This document shows positions 34,179 through 43,505 of a stretch of 64,000 bases of DNA, in pieces (the stretch's first letter is position 1; each line of letters begins with the position of its first letter). The stretch is from the NCBI GenBank assembly GCA_932521025.1, contig OW051469.1, positions 2,244,398 to 2,308,397 of the forward strand. Direction: 5' to 3'. Source of the stretch: Oscheius onirici. Its lineage: Eukaryota; Nematoda; Chromadorea; Rhabditida; Rhabditidae. A program made the position numbers and the translations under genes. The notes under the pieces are model-generated. The model was not told where the DNA came from. It worked only from the letters and a program-made list of their open reading frames with translations, and made no database searches.

Positions 34179-35027
34179 TGTGAGCTTCTAAACAAACAGT
34201 TTTGGAGGGAAAAGTCATAGGTTTCGTAAGAGACGAAGAGGGTCTGACTAACAGAAGAGAATGAGTGAGAGAGACAGAGTCTGACAGACAGGAAAAGAAC
34301 GATTTCCGACCTGTAAAACTCCCAGCAGAAGTCACTGGATTCCGTTCCCCTTCCCCCTTATCTCCAATTTCTAGGGCACGTGCTCCAGAAGTTCTGAGAT
34401 AAAAAGTGTGGACTAGTGGCTGGGCGCAGTTGCAGACAGAGAGACAATGACTGCCAAAGGGCAAGTCTCTGACTGATAGGGCTGCATGTTGTCACGGAAA
34501 AATCAAATGTTGAAAAGAGAGACGGAGGAAAGCGAGCCGCTTTTTGAGACATCAATATTTTTGTTTACGGCTTATTGAGTAGCTCGGCAGGAAATGTTCC
34601 AGTGACCAAAGCCATAAAACTGTTTATGAAAAATGAGGGAAAAGGTAAGTGGAAAAAAAGAGAAAATGAACTCGTCTTGCAGTATCCTTTTTGCCGAAAC
34701 CCACAGTTGGAAAAAAACGCGCGCAAAGCATTCTAAAAATTTCCACCTTTCCTTCGATTGTTTCTATTCTACTCATTTTCTCAGCCTCTCTTGCTTTCTT
34801 TTATTAAAAACGCGTCTTAACATGCCAAATTGATAGCCCACATTCTTTTCTACAACTTTCCTTGCAAAAAAGAGTGAAATACAAGAAAACGAATAAAAGG
34901 ACTGCAGAAACAAGAAAAGCCCTTCTCCAAGCTAAAATTTCCGTTTTGCTAATTTTCTTTTCTTTTTATAATAAACCTTCGCCGCCTGTCGGCGGCTTTT
35001 CTACTTGTGTTTTCTTCTAAACTTCTG

Positions 35028-35415
35028 ATCACTTCCCCAGTAAACCGATCTCTTCTGATCTCTTCCCTAGTCAACCGGTCTCTTCTTATCCCTTCCCCAG
35101 TCAACCGACCCCTTTTGACCCTTTTCCCAGTAAACCGATCTCCATCCGGTCCCTCTCTGATCTTCTACGGATCAACCGGTCCCCTCTAATCCCCTGCCGA
35201 TTGCCCTGACTCCATTTCCTACTCAAAATAATTTAGCAAAAATATTTGGCAAGGAGAGGAGTCGAACCCGGGTCGTCTGGGTGAAGACGGCGATTCTTAA
35301 CAATACACCAAAATTTGAGGTCCCGGAGAAACAAACATCCAAACAGAGTCCACCACAGACACCATTGCGCTTTAGATAGTTTAGATAGCATGTGTAGAAG
35401 CTCATAAAAAGGATC
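35028..35415 (-). mobile_element. tRNA-Glu-like SINE with minisatellite part (copy 2)
   Basis: About 35028-35200 is a minisatellite of roughly 30-nt units (CAGTCAACCGRTCTCTTCTG with a pyrimidine-rich remainder). 35210-35415 holds the minus-strand tRNA-like part: GTGTATTGTTAAGAATCG, a CTTCACC loop, and CCCGGGTTCGACTCC. The same order, with a shorter minisatellite, occurs at 13195-13440. Confidence 0.75.
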
Positions 35416-36023
35416 CTGCACTTTGGATTTCGCAGTAAATCCGTCTGAAAAAAGCAATGGCAACTTTTAAAAATCACCACAGGACGACAGCAGGCGGAAA
35501 ATGAGTTCTACCAGCTGAAAATGATGTACGCAACTTGGCGTCAGTCAGAAGCAATGAATCAGCTGTCGGGGGCTTGCCTTTCTTGGGTGAAGGCACCAAG
35601 TCAGTTCGTACAAGCCATACCGCCTGTTTGACTCTATTTTTCCTCAAATTTTTGATTTTCTTCCATTTTCCATAAAAACAAGCGTGTTGTAAGCAAAAAC
35701 CTCGTAAGAAATCATTGAGAAATGGATATTTTTATGCCACATTGTCCCATCACTTCTTCTCGCGCTCCTTTCACTTTCTTCTTCAAAAATTCTATATTTT
35801 TCTTTCACTAGAAGCTTTTTTCCCTCCGTAACCCATTGCACGGCTTTCAGCAGCTATAATTACCCCTAGAATGACTAGAAATACATTGGTAAATGAGATA
35901 ACTTTTCTTCTGGTCTGTGCTTGAAAAATACGTGTAGAAATTGTTTAAAACGAACAATTTTCCATCGTATTGTCCAGCCAATCTTCTCCCGGCTTTTCCT
36001 CACATTCCTGGCTCAAAATATAG

Positions 36024-36036
36024 ACATTCTTGCAGA
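36024..36036 (+). promoter_or_regulatory. Candidate trans-splice acceptor of PDCD10
   Basis: ACATTCTTGCAG followed by a single A and then the start ATG. Such a short leader is normal only if a spliced leader is added here. Confidence 0.6.
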
Positions 36037-37536
36037 ATGAATGAAGAAGGAGGCTATCTGGGAGCCATGACGTGGCAGTGCCTGTACAGCGGAGTTTTTG
36101 ACAAGTTACGGACAAGCCGGAGAGACGATCCGACGGCACAGGCGGCTATTCACGTGAGTCATTCCCATTGTTCATCACTTTCCATCAAATTTAGAAGATG
36201 CGGAGTGTTTTCAAAGAATGCGAGTCCGAGTCATCATCATTTCTCTTCGACTTGACGAAGCTATTGCTCGAACAGGCTGAACTTAACGTCAATCTACAGG
36301 TTCGTCCATCATCTTTGGATCAAATAGCTTACGGGAGACCCGTTTTGACACAGTCTGCCCATGTTTATCAGATTCAGCCGGCACAACAACCCCCAGTACA
36401 TGAAAACTTATGTTGTGCTAAAAAACTGAAATTTCAACACTGAGGTTGAAAAAATTCAGTTAAATGGGCTTGCTTCTCCAGTTTTACCTAAATTTCGGTT
36501 CAAAAAACCTCAAATCTTTCAGGAATCATTCCTACGAATGCACGACACGTCCCCGACAGACGACCTCGTAATACACGGAAATGAGTCGGTCGTCGAGTAC
36601 AAGGAGCTCACAAATCGGGCCATCGAGCTGCGCCGGGTGCTCTCTCGTGTCCCCGAAGAAATGTCAGACCGTCAGGCCTTTCTCGAGACGATTAAAGTCA
36701 TAGCCTCGGCCATCAAAAAGCTCCTAGAAGCCATTAATGCTGTCTATCATGTCGTGCCGCTCAATGCTCAACAAGGTTCGGATTATACTGATTTTGGTGT
36801 AAAAACAATAGCTACTTTTTAGCCGTCGAGAAGCGGAAAAAGGAATTTGTGCACTTTGCGAAGCGATTCAGCAATACATTGAAGACGTATTTCAAGGATC
36901 AAAACGCTACTCAGGTGGGCTTTGTTCAGCATTTTTTGCACGGATTTCATGGTGAAACCCCAGTGTTATGGCTTCTGCAGATACAGTAGGCACTAGAATT
37001 GACTCTGCTTGTTTCTCAGGACGGCTAGCTCTGTTCGTAGCTAAACTTGTCAAGCTTGCTGTCACGAAGTTTGCAATTGTGGTTCTTTTACGACCGAACC
37101 CTTGTCCTTCTTTTCCTACCTATTAGAAAAACCTTGTTTCTTGTGAAAAAAATAGCCGTTGCCAAGCATTGAGCCTGCGTATTTTCATTTACGCGAAATT
37201 GCATACCCATTTTATTCAAAATTATACGGAAAAATCGTTCCCAATGATGTTCTTGGGCCGTTCTTGCCGGCGCTTGTCATCGGGCAAAAACATGGACAAA
37301 ACATTTATGCCTCACTTGCAACCCTACTTTTCTTTGGCTAGGCCTCAGCGGTCCGTTTTTCCTAATATACCGGGCCAGATTTACCGTGCTTTCCTGACCA
37401 GAAATGCGATAAATTTGCAGAAACTCCAAACTCTTCAAAATCCGATTATTTTCAGGTAACAATCTCCGCCAATCAGCTCGTCTTCCAAACGTCTCTCATC
37501 GTTCGGACGATCAACGACAAGCTCCACCGCAACTGA
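36037..37536 (+). CDS. PDCD10: PDCD10/CCM3 homologue
   Basis: Five exons: 36037-36153, 36195-36299, 36523-36775, 36823-36914, 37456-37536. They total 648 nt (215 aa; human PDCD10 is 212). The N-terminal half carries the dimerisation helices (ESFLRMHDTSPTDDLVIHG). The C-terminal half is the FAT-homology helical bundle, with the strongly conserved DRQAFLETIKVIASAIKKLL and KKEFVHFAKRFSNTLKTYF, ending SANQLVFQTSLIVRTIN. CCM3 is an adaptor of GCKIII kinases and the STRIPAK complex, acting at membranes and the Golgi in growth and tube integrity. A T-rich acceptor lies 1 nt before the ATG. TAF13 follows on the same strand 628 bp downstream. Confidence 0.93.
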
Positions 37537-38164
37537 ACTTTCTGAACCCATTTTTGGCCTTTCCTAGTCATTCATTTTTCAGCTTTATTCTTCCTTATTT
37601 TAGCACGCGTCGGCCAGCTTAAAAACTAGTGGCCTTTTACTCGATTTTTGTGTACTCTCCTCTTCTCATTTTACACATCCTATTTGCTCAGAAAAGACCT
37701 ACTTTTGTGTTGATATTTATGTGCTCAAGATGCTAAAAAAAGTTGTGATAAACGCCCCCATTCACTTTACTTTCCGAAAGAAGCCCTCAAGTATGAAGAA
37801 AAACATATCTCCCCACTCGATGTGTCTGAATGTAATAAATATGTTTGTTTTTACCGTTTTTTTGCGAGCCAAAATTTCAAGTCTAACCTTTGTGATATCG
37901 ATTTTCTCCTTACCTTTACGAGGATTCCGCATCTCCGGCACTCAGCAGCGTTCTTTCACATGTTTGTCCATTCCTATGAATTCGAAGGCAAATGTTTGTT
38001 CTTTTTTGGTTCATTTTCACTTTTTTTGTTATTTTGCCTCCAAAATATCGTGGAGAATGAAAGCTCGCTTAAAAGATCGTATTGCGAAGGCCTGGCAAGC
38101 TTCAAACGCGATCCTCTCCAAGCTCTAGCCAATTTTATCAAACAAGCAGTTTCAGACGCCATAA
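37537..38164. other. PDCD10-TAF13 spacer
   Basis: 628 bp with no supported exon. It ends with GCAGTTTCAG (38146-38155), a plausible trans-splice acceptor 9 nt before the TAF13 start. Same-strand spacing of this size would permit, but does not show, an operon. Confidence 0.4.
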
Positions 38165-38889
38165 ATGGAGGAGGAAGACGACATTTTCGGCTTTGATGAC
38201 GACGAGGACTTCAAAAAGTCTGACAAGGCGAGTTTTTACCTGTTTGCCCTGGCTCCCAGCCGATTTTGATGGAATTCTCTCAAATGTCGTTTTTTTACAT
38301 ATTCCAGTTATTTTTCACTCCGAAAGCCTAAAAATAGGTGGACAAATGACAAAAACGGGAAATTTCCAAACGATCTGGCTTCGATTCCATCGTTCCGGTT
38401 GTCCTTCTTTGCTGCAAATATGTTTTTTTTGCATCAAATCCAGGAGAATTTTGATCCAAAACCTTTCTTGTTAGCAATTAGGACTTGATAAGACCGTAGT
38501 ACCCGTTTCCCTCTTTTTTTTTGTTTAATAAACCAAATTCCAGGTCTCCGCCGAAGATCGCAAGTTTCTCTTCCGCAAAGAGCTTCGCTCCATGCTGTAC
38601 GGCTTCGGCGACGACAAAATGCCCTACGACAAGACGCTGGAGACGCTCGAGGCTATCGTTGTGGACTATATAAAGGTATTTTTTACTCTTTTCGTCTAAA
38701 ATTTCCTTATTATAGGAGCTCTGCGAGCGGGCGATGAAAGTCGGCCGTCAGGACAAGATAACCCTGGAAGACATTCACTACTTGATCCGGAGAGACGCCA
38801 AAAAGTACGCCAGGGTCAAGGACCTGCTGAGCATGAGCGAAGAACTGAAGAAAGCCCGCAAGCAGTTCGACGAGGCCAAGCCGCTCTAA
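38165..38889 (+). CDS. TAF13: TFIID subunit TAF13
   Basis: Three exons: 38165-38227, 38544-38675, 38716-38889. They total 369 nt (122 aa; human TAF13 is 124). An acidic N-terminus (MEEEDDIFGFDDDEDF) is followed by the histone fold: RKELRSMLYGFGDD, then EDIHYLIRRDAKKYARVKDL and the C-terminal helix SEELKKARKQFDEA, all TAF13 hallmarks. TAF13 pairs with TAF11 and contacts TBP in the general transcription factor TFIID. Intron 1 starts with GC (AAG then GCGAGT) rather than GT. The identification is firm. Confidence 0.95.
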
Positions 38890-39957
38890 TATCTCGATCT
38901 CTTGCTATTATTTTAATTGTGGTCTGTAAATATAGTCTTTTCAGTGTAGATTTTAAGGCAGTCCTTTAAAACGGGACGAGACCATGCCGTTGGATAGTCA
39001 GCCGAGATGCGCAGTCAAATTGGGATATTTATCGATCTTTTGAACCCAATTTTTCGTTTTCTAACTACATTTTATCGAATCTGTCAAAAATTGCTCTGGA
39101 ATCGTCCATTGAGATGTCGGAAGCGGTAGAAAAAAAGTCAAAATTGAGGTTTTAACATTTTCCCTATTTTCCTGCAGTTTTCAGGTCTGAAAAGGCATAA
39201 ACGGGATGAAATTTCAAGCTGAATTGTTCGAACACGCTCAGAACTTCAAAGAAGGTGGAAAGGTCATAAAAATGAAAAAAAATGGGTCAGGAAAAACAGA
39301 AATCAACACTTGACATTCACTCAGTAAAGAAACGCAGCCAAATTTGGAATGAAAAGCTTGCAGTGAAAAGGAACAAATAATCGAGGAAAAGAGTCCTTTT
39401 CAGCCATTTTTTTTCACCGTTTCTGTTATTTCTCTCCTAAAGTCTATTCAAAAAAAAAAGAACGCAACAGTAACCCATAAATATTTCGCTTCGAGAACCA
39501 CAAACCCTTGATTTTCAGGGTAAACTGCAACAATTCAAACCGATTTCTTGATTTTCTCAACGGTGAGTTGCCGCGCTTCAAGGGTTTGTGGTTCTCGAAG
39601 CGAAGTATTTATGGGTTACTGTTGCGTTCTTTTTTTTTTTTTGAACAGACTATAGCATATTCTTTCCGCCCGCTCGACGGAATAAAATAGGAGAATGCAT
39701 CAGGAAAATGGCTCTAAAATCGCCACCCATTTGAGCATTTTCTCTCTTTTCGTTCAGCTGCTTTGTTTCTGCCTTATTTTCGCACCTTTTCGAAAAGTAA
39801 AATTTCTTCGCTTCGCACATTTCGAAACTTTGCCATCTACGAAATAACAAGCAAACTAGTTTTTTAACATGCACAAGGTAAAAAAAACAAAGAATGTTCT
39901 GAACCATTTATTTACTAGAATTTATTTATTAGAGATCCAGATCGCCAGAAGAGATCG
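38890..39957. other. TAF13 3' spacer with a hairpin MITE
   Basis: Contains TGGATAGTCAGCCGAGATGC near 38992, a family A fragment, a GCAGTCCTTTAAA terminus near 38957, and the full hairpin at 39430-39655. No coding exon seen. Confidence 0.5.
39430..39655. mobile_element. Hairpin MITE, family A, second copy
   Basis: Left arm TCTATTCAAAAAAAAAAGAA then CGCAACAGTAACCCATAAAT; right arm ATTTATGGGTTACTGTTGCG then TTCTTTTTTTTTTTTTGAACA, so the arms are near-perfect reverse complements. The next part, CGCTTCGAGAACCACAAACC, also pairs. TA flanks both ends. The termini match 1166-1385 although the arms differ inside. Confidence 0.85.
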
Positions 39958-40647
39958 TTAGGTCTTGTACTCGAAGGCGAGCTGGCATTGATTTCCGACG
40001 TCGTCCGTCCAGAGGAGGTAGAATCGGACGGGGGAATCTTCGTCGATGGCCTCGAATTGGACCGGGATGAAGTCGTCGCTCTTGTGAAGAACCAAACGTC
40101 CTTCGGGAAATCCTCCGCTGTTGTACACTTGGTGGAGCAGAAGGAGCTTCGGGCCACGGGATCGGATCCGGATATTCACCTTGGAGCTCTTCTTGTCGCC
40201 GACTTCGCGCTTGATACTGAGAACCTCGTCCAGGCGAACGAGATCCACTGCTTTGTCCTCCAGGATGCCGGTCTTGTTGCTGATCTGCAGCACGACATAG
40301 CTCTCCTAGAAATCGGGTATGGTGAGCGCTTCTTCTATCTGTCCATATGTCTTTCTGACTCTTTGTCCCTCTATCTCTGTGACTCCCTGTCTCCCCTGCC
40401 CTGTGTTTCTGGATCTTTTGCTTCGATCCGTGCTTACACTGATTTGGTATTCGGGGTACAGTAATTGTTTTTTCAGGTGACTATGACTACAAGAGAAAAT
40501 GAAACGACTTACCTTTTCCAGCTGCTCCATGAGCTCCCTCGAAATGTACACGTGGCCGGCCTCATCCTCTTCCAGGGTACGTCCGTGGAGAACACCGAAA
40601 GAAGCTTTCAGACGAAGGCTCCTCTTTCCTACGTTCTCGAAGCGTAT
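39958..40647 (-). CDS. Unidentified protein, C-terminal part (5' end not found)
   Basis: Two minus-strand exons, 40647-40513 and 40305-39958, join in frame to 160 residues and a TAA; an AATAAA follows near 39935. I do not recognise the family. The sequence is soluble, charged and beta-rich in pattern: ASFGVLHGRTLEEDEAGHVY, SRELMEQLEKESYVVLQISN, VRLDEVLSIKREVG, VNIRIRSRGPKLLLLHQVYN, ending QCQLAFEYKT. The upstream border at 40647 is an AG acceptor, so earlier exons should exist, but the next 2.7 kb on this strand shows only antisense of the F-box-like locus. The gene is therefore probably truncated or split by rearrangement. Codon pattern and splice sites look genuine. Confidence 0.55.
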
Positions 40648-43343
40648 CTACTCTGCCATGTTGTAGATTCCAAAGAGGATCTACATCGCCCCGAGGAACG
40701 TCTTCAGGTTTCAAGATAATCTTTCTGCGCAGCTATCCAAAGAAATTGTAAGTCTCTCTGTCCCACTGTCCTTCTGTACCTGTGTTTTCAAGTCCCTCTG
40801 TCTCTCTGCATCTAGTTGTCCAGTCCATTCTTTTGTAATTGTTGTATGTTTAGGGAGATGTTTACTACGTCACATATAACTGCAATCCTGACCAAGTCGG
40901 CGTCTTTTCGATTCCGGTCGAGGACCTCATGAAGTACAACTTCAACTTCGATCGACTGGATCTATTGACCGTGTGTGACGGCTGGGAAGAGGAGTCCGTC
41001 GACCGCGCCAATATTCTGACAGACATCAAGAAGATCAGCGCCACGACATTCTTGGATATACACGCCTGTCAACTGGTCAACTTCAGGCAGCCGCTCTACG
41101 ATTATCTCCTCTTGGCCAAGCCTTCGGAAATCCTGATCTACGGCTGCTATGGATGTCATTGCAAGGAGCAGATCTGCCAAAGCCCTCACGAAAAGTTCAA
41201 GAATCTCTTCTCGCAATAGCCAAAAATCTACCTCCAGACGTTGTACTGCGAACTCAACGATTCGGACAACCCCTACGATTCCGATCTCCCATGCCAAATT
41301 CCTTGGAGTTTCATTCGACAGATCAAGAATGCAGCCTGCATTAAACTGCGCGTAGAGCACACGACGAAGCTTCTCTCCTACTGGACTGCCATGACGGTCG
41401 AGGAGTGGAAGTCGATGGAAGCCACCAAGCATGAATACTACTACACGAGTGCACCTGTACAGCATCTTCTCCGCATCTTTCTTTTAATGCCAGGAGTTCA
41501 GTACATACGTGGTAGGTTCTGTCTCTGTCTCTTCGTCTCTCTGTCTCTGTCCAACTGATCGTTTTCAGATCAAGAGCAGTACACATGGACTCTCTCACGT
41601 GTACACTTGTCGCGGTACACTTGTCGAATTTCCTGTCAGTACCATAATCGAAGACAACTGGAAACTAGACAAACTCAGCCTCACTGCCTTCTATGATGGC
41701 TGGTTGGACGACGCTGTCCAGTACACGGAAAGATTGCCCGTCCTCAAGCAGCTCTGCTCCGAGATCATCCTCGAAGTCGATGCCCGCGGGATGGAGGAGT
41801 ACAGCCGTCCAGTCGCTGACTACATTTCTCTGGCCATGCCCTCGGAGTTTGTCTTGGTCCCTGGAGTTTTCGTTCCCGACAAAAAGTATGCAGAAATGTT
41901 GAACAGAGCCTCGAGAGTGATCATTCACGTCACTGAGAAGCTGCAATGGCGTCTTCTGAAGAGCCTGTAGAATCTCTCCGCCGGTCCCTTCACGAAGACG
42001 GATGTGTTCAGAGTTCTGAAGCTATGGATTACCCAGACGGAAGAGAATCTCTGCTCCATTGGAACGGTCTACCACGAGTACGTCGTCAGAGGAATGGCTA
42101 AAGACGACTCTCATCTGATCCAAGGACTTTTCAGTGGAGAGCAGGGAGATACTGTGGGACAAGACAAAAGTGAAAAAGACAGGGGACAAGACATAATTCT
42201 TTCTCTTTCAGAAGGACAGATCGAGCAATGGACTCTTCTGCGTGGTGAGAAGAAGCTCATCGTCTCGCATAACGCTGTAGAAGACGGAAAAAGTCTTGTC
42301 GAGGTCTGGCTGGAGACTCAGGAGACGCTCATTTGTGGAGTCTACAAGAAGAAGCAGATTCTCTTCATGAAAGACATCTTCGAAATGATTCTCCAGAACT
42401 GACGTGACGACGATTCACAACCTGAGTCTGATGTCCAAGGCTATTCATCAGAGAGTGATGGCACTGATGAAGACGGTCCGTCACGACGACCCCGAGTACA
42501 AGTATAAGTATGAACTCACTTCGAACTTTGTGAGTTTCTCTGTCTTTTTATCCACTTAAACGATGTGTTTTTTTTTCAGCTGGGATCCTATAAGATTACC
42601 AAGCGCCACCTCGAATTCGGAAATCCCGATGAACTATGTGACCAAGAACAGATTCAAGCTGCCTAAGCTTCATTTGGACGTTCTGTTTTGAGTTTTTAAT
42701 CAGCCACTACGGCAACAGGTTCCTGGACCAGTTCGAAAAGGACCAAGACGTGATCTATGGTCTGTCGGACAAGAGGTGTATCGAGATTGAAGAGCAAGAC
42801 ATGGAGACCGGATGCTGTTGCGTTTTCTGCAGATTTTCAAGCCGACAGAGCTGGAGATTCACGCTAATTGCAGATGGCCCGATGTTTCTACCCCATTCTG
42901 GAACAGGCGTCCTTTGTCAGGATCATTGGAAATTTGCCGAACGAGTTGGTGCTGAGTCTGCCGAATGTACACATTGGAAGAAAGGAATCGCGTCAAGGAC
43001 CTTCTCAGGACTTGGGATAGGATGCCGAGCAGGAAGATCCGTCTGCAGAAAAATACGTACGTCGTCCGCGGGACAGACAGAAAACGACAAGAAGTTCCGC
43101 TGACTGGTCCGATGTTCAATCGTATCGAATGTTCCAATTTTGTGACTGGTTAGTTCATTATCGTTAGACAGAGATACCGTGAGAGAGACAGAGAGAGATA
43201 CAGTTTCTATTGGTTCATTTTGTAGATGGATCCGTGTCGAGCTGGAACGTTACCTCTGGATCAAAGAAGATCCACGTGACTCATGAGTGGAAAAGGGACT
43301 ACAGGGCTCTTTGGCGCGAGTTCACCGTTAAGAACATCGCTTA
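40615..43343 (+). pseudogene. Degenerate F-box-associated multi-module gene
   Basis: The 5' part reads KRIYSAML, a TAG, then IPKRIY, where the paralogue at 29.7 kb has CAG. Next, from about 40860, is a long module (GDVYYVTYNCNPDQVGVFSI, DLLTVCDGWEEESVDRANIL, YDYLLLAKPSEILIYG). An in-frame TAG at 41217-41219 interrupts it before PKIYLQTLYCELNDSDNPYD. From about 41580 a second copy of the module follows (SHVYTCRGTLVEFPVSTIIE, LSLTAFYDGWLDDAVQYTE, DYISLAMPSEFVLVPG), with another TAG at 41967. Frame shifts appear near 42400 and 42640. The last exon, 43226-43343, matches that of the 29.3-29.9 kb gene. Some TAGs could be splice acceptors instead of stops, so partial function cannot be excluded, but decay is the simpler reading. 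Confidence 0.6.
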
Positions 43344-43505
43344 GAATCTCAGACGAACTGTGCAATAAATTCTGTCTTCCCCATTCTAGTTCCTTTCCAC
43401 GGCGTAGCTTCGTCTTTCTTAACCACCGTTTTGGGTATTTTGAAAAAACCTTTTGCCGGGTTTTGAAAAAAAGTTTATGTACAGAAATGTACAATAAGTA
43501 AAAAG

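Larger units (their letters stand above)
34179..36036. other. Intergenic region with a composite repeat
   Basis: No convincing coding exon. It holds the promoter side of the RUN gene, a composite repeat at 28-415 of the 35-kb block (listed separately) and otherwise AT-rich unique sequence. Confidence 0.5.

Noticed and set aside
35245-35325. Possible functional tRNA-Glu gene
   Set aside because: B-box and anticodon loop resemble tRNA-Glu, but the acceptor stem fails and the same flanks occur at 13.2-13.4 kb, so it is part of a repeat.
40962-41465. 167-codon open frame on the minus strand
   Set aside because: It is antisense to the strongly protein-like plus-strand module, has no family features, and its borders do not match splice sites.
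40615-43343. Genome-wide reassignment of TAG to glutamine
   Set aside because: dTMP kinase and ZNF598 end at TAG at the family-typical length, so TAG is a normal stop here; decay or splice acceptors explain the in-frame TAGs better.
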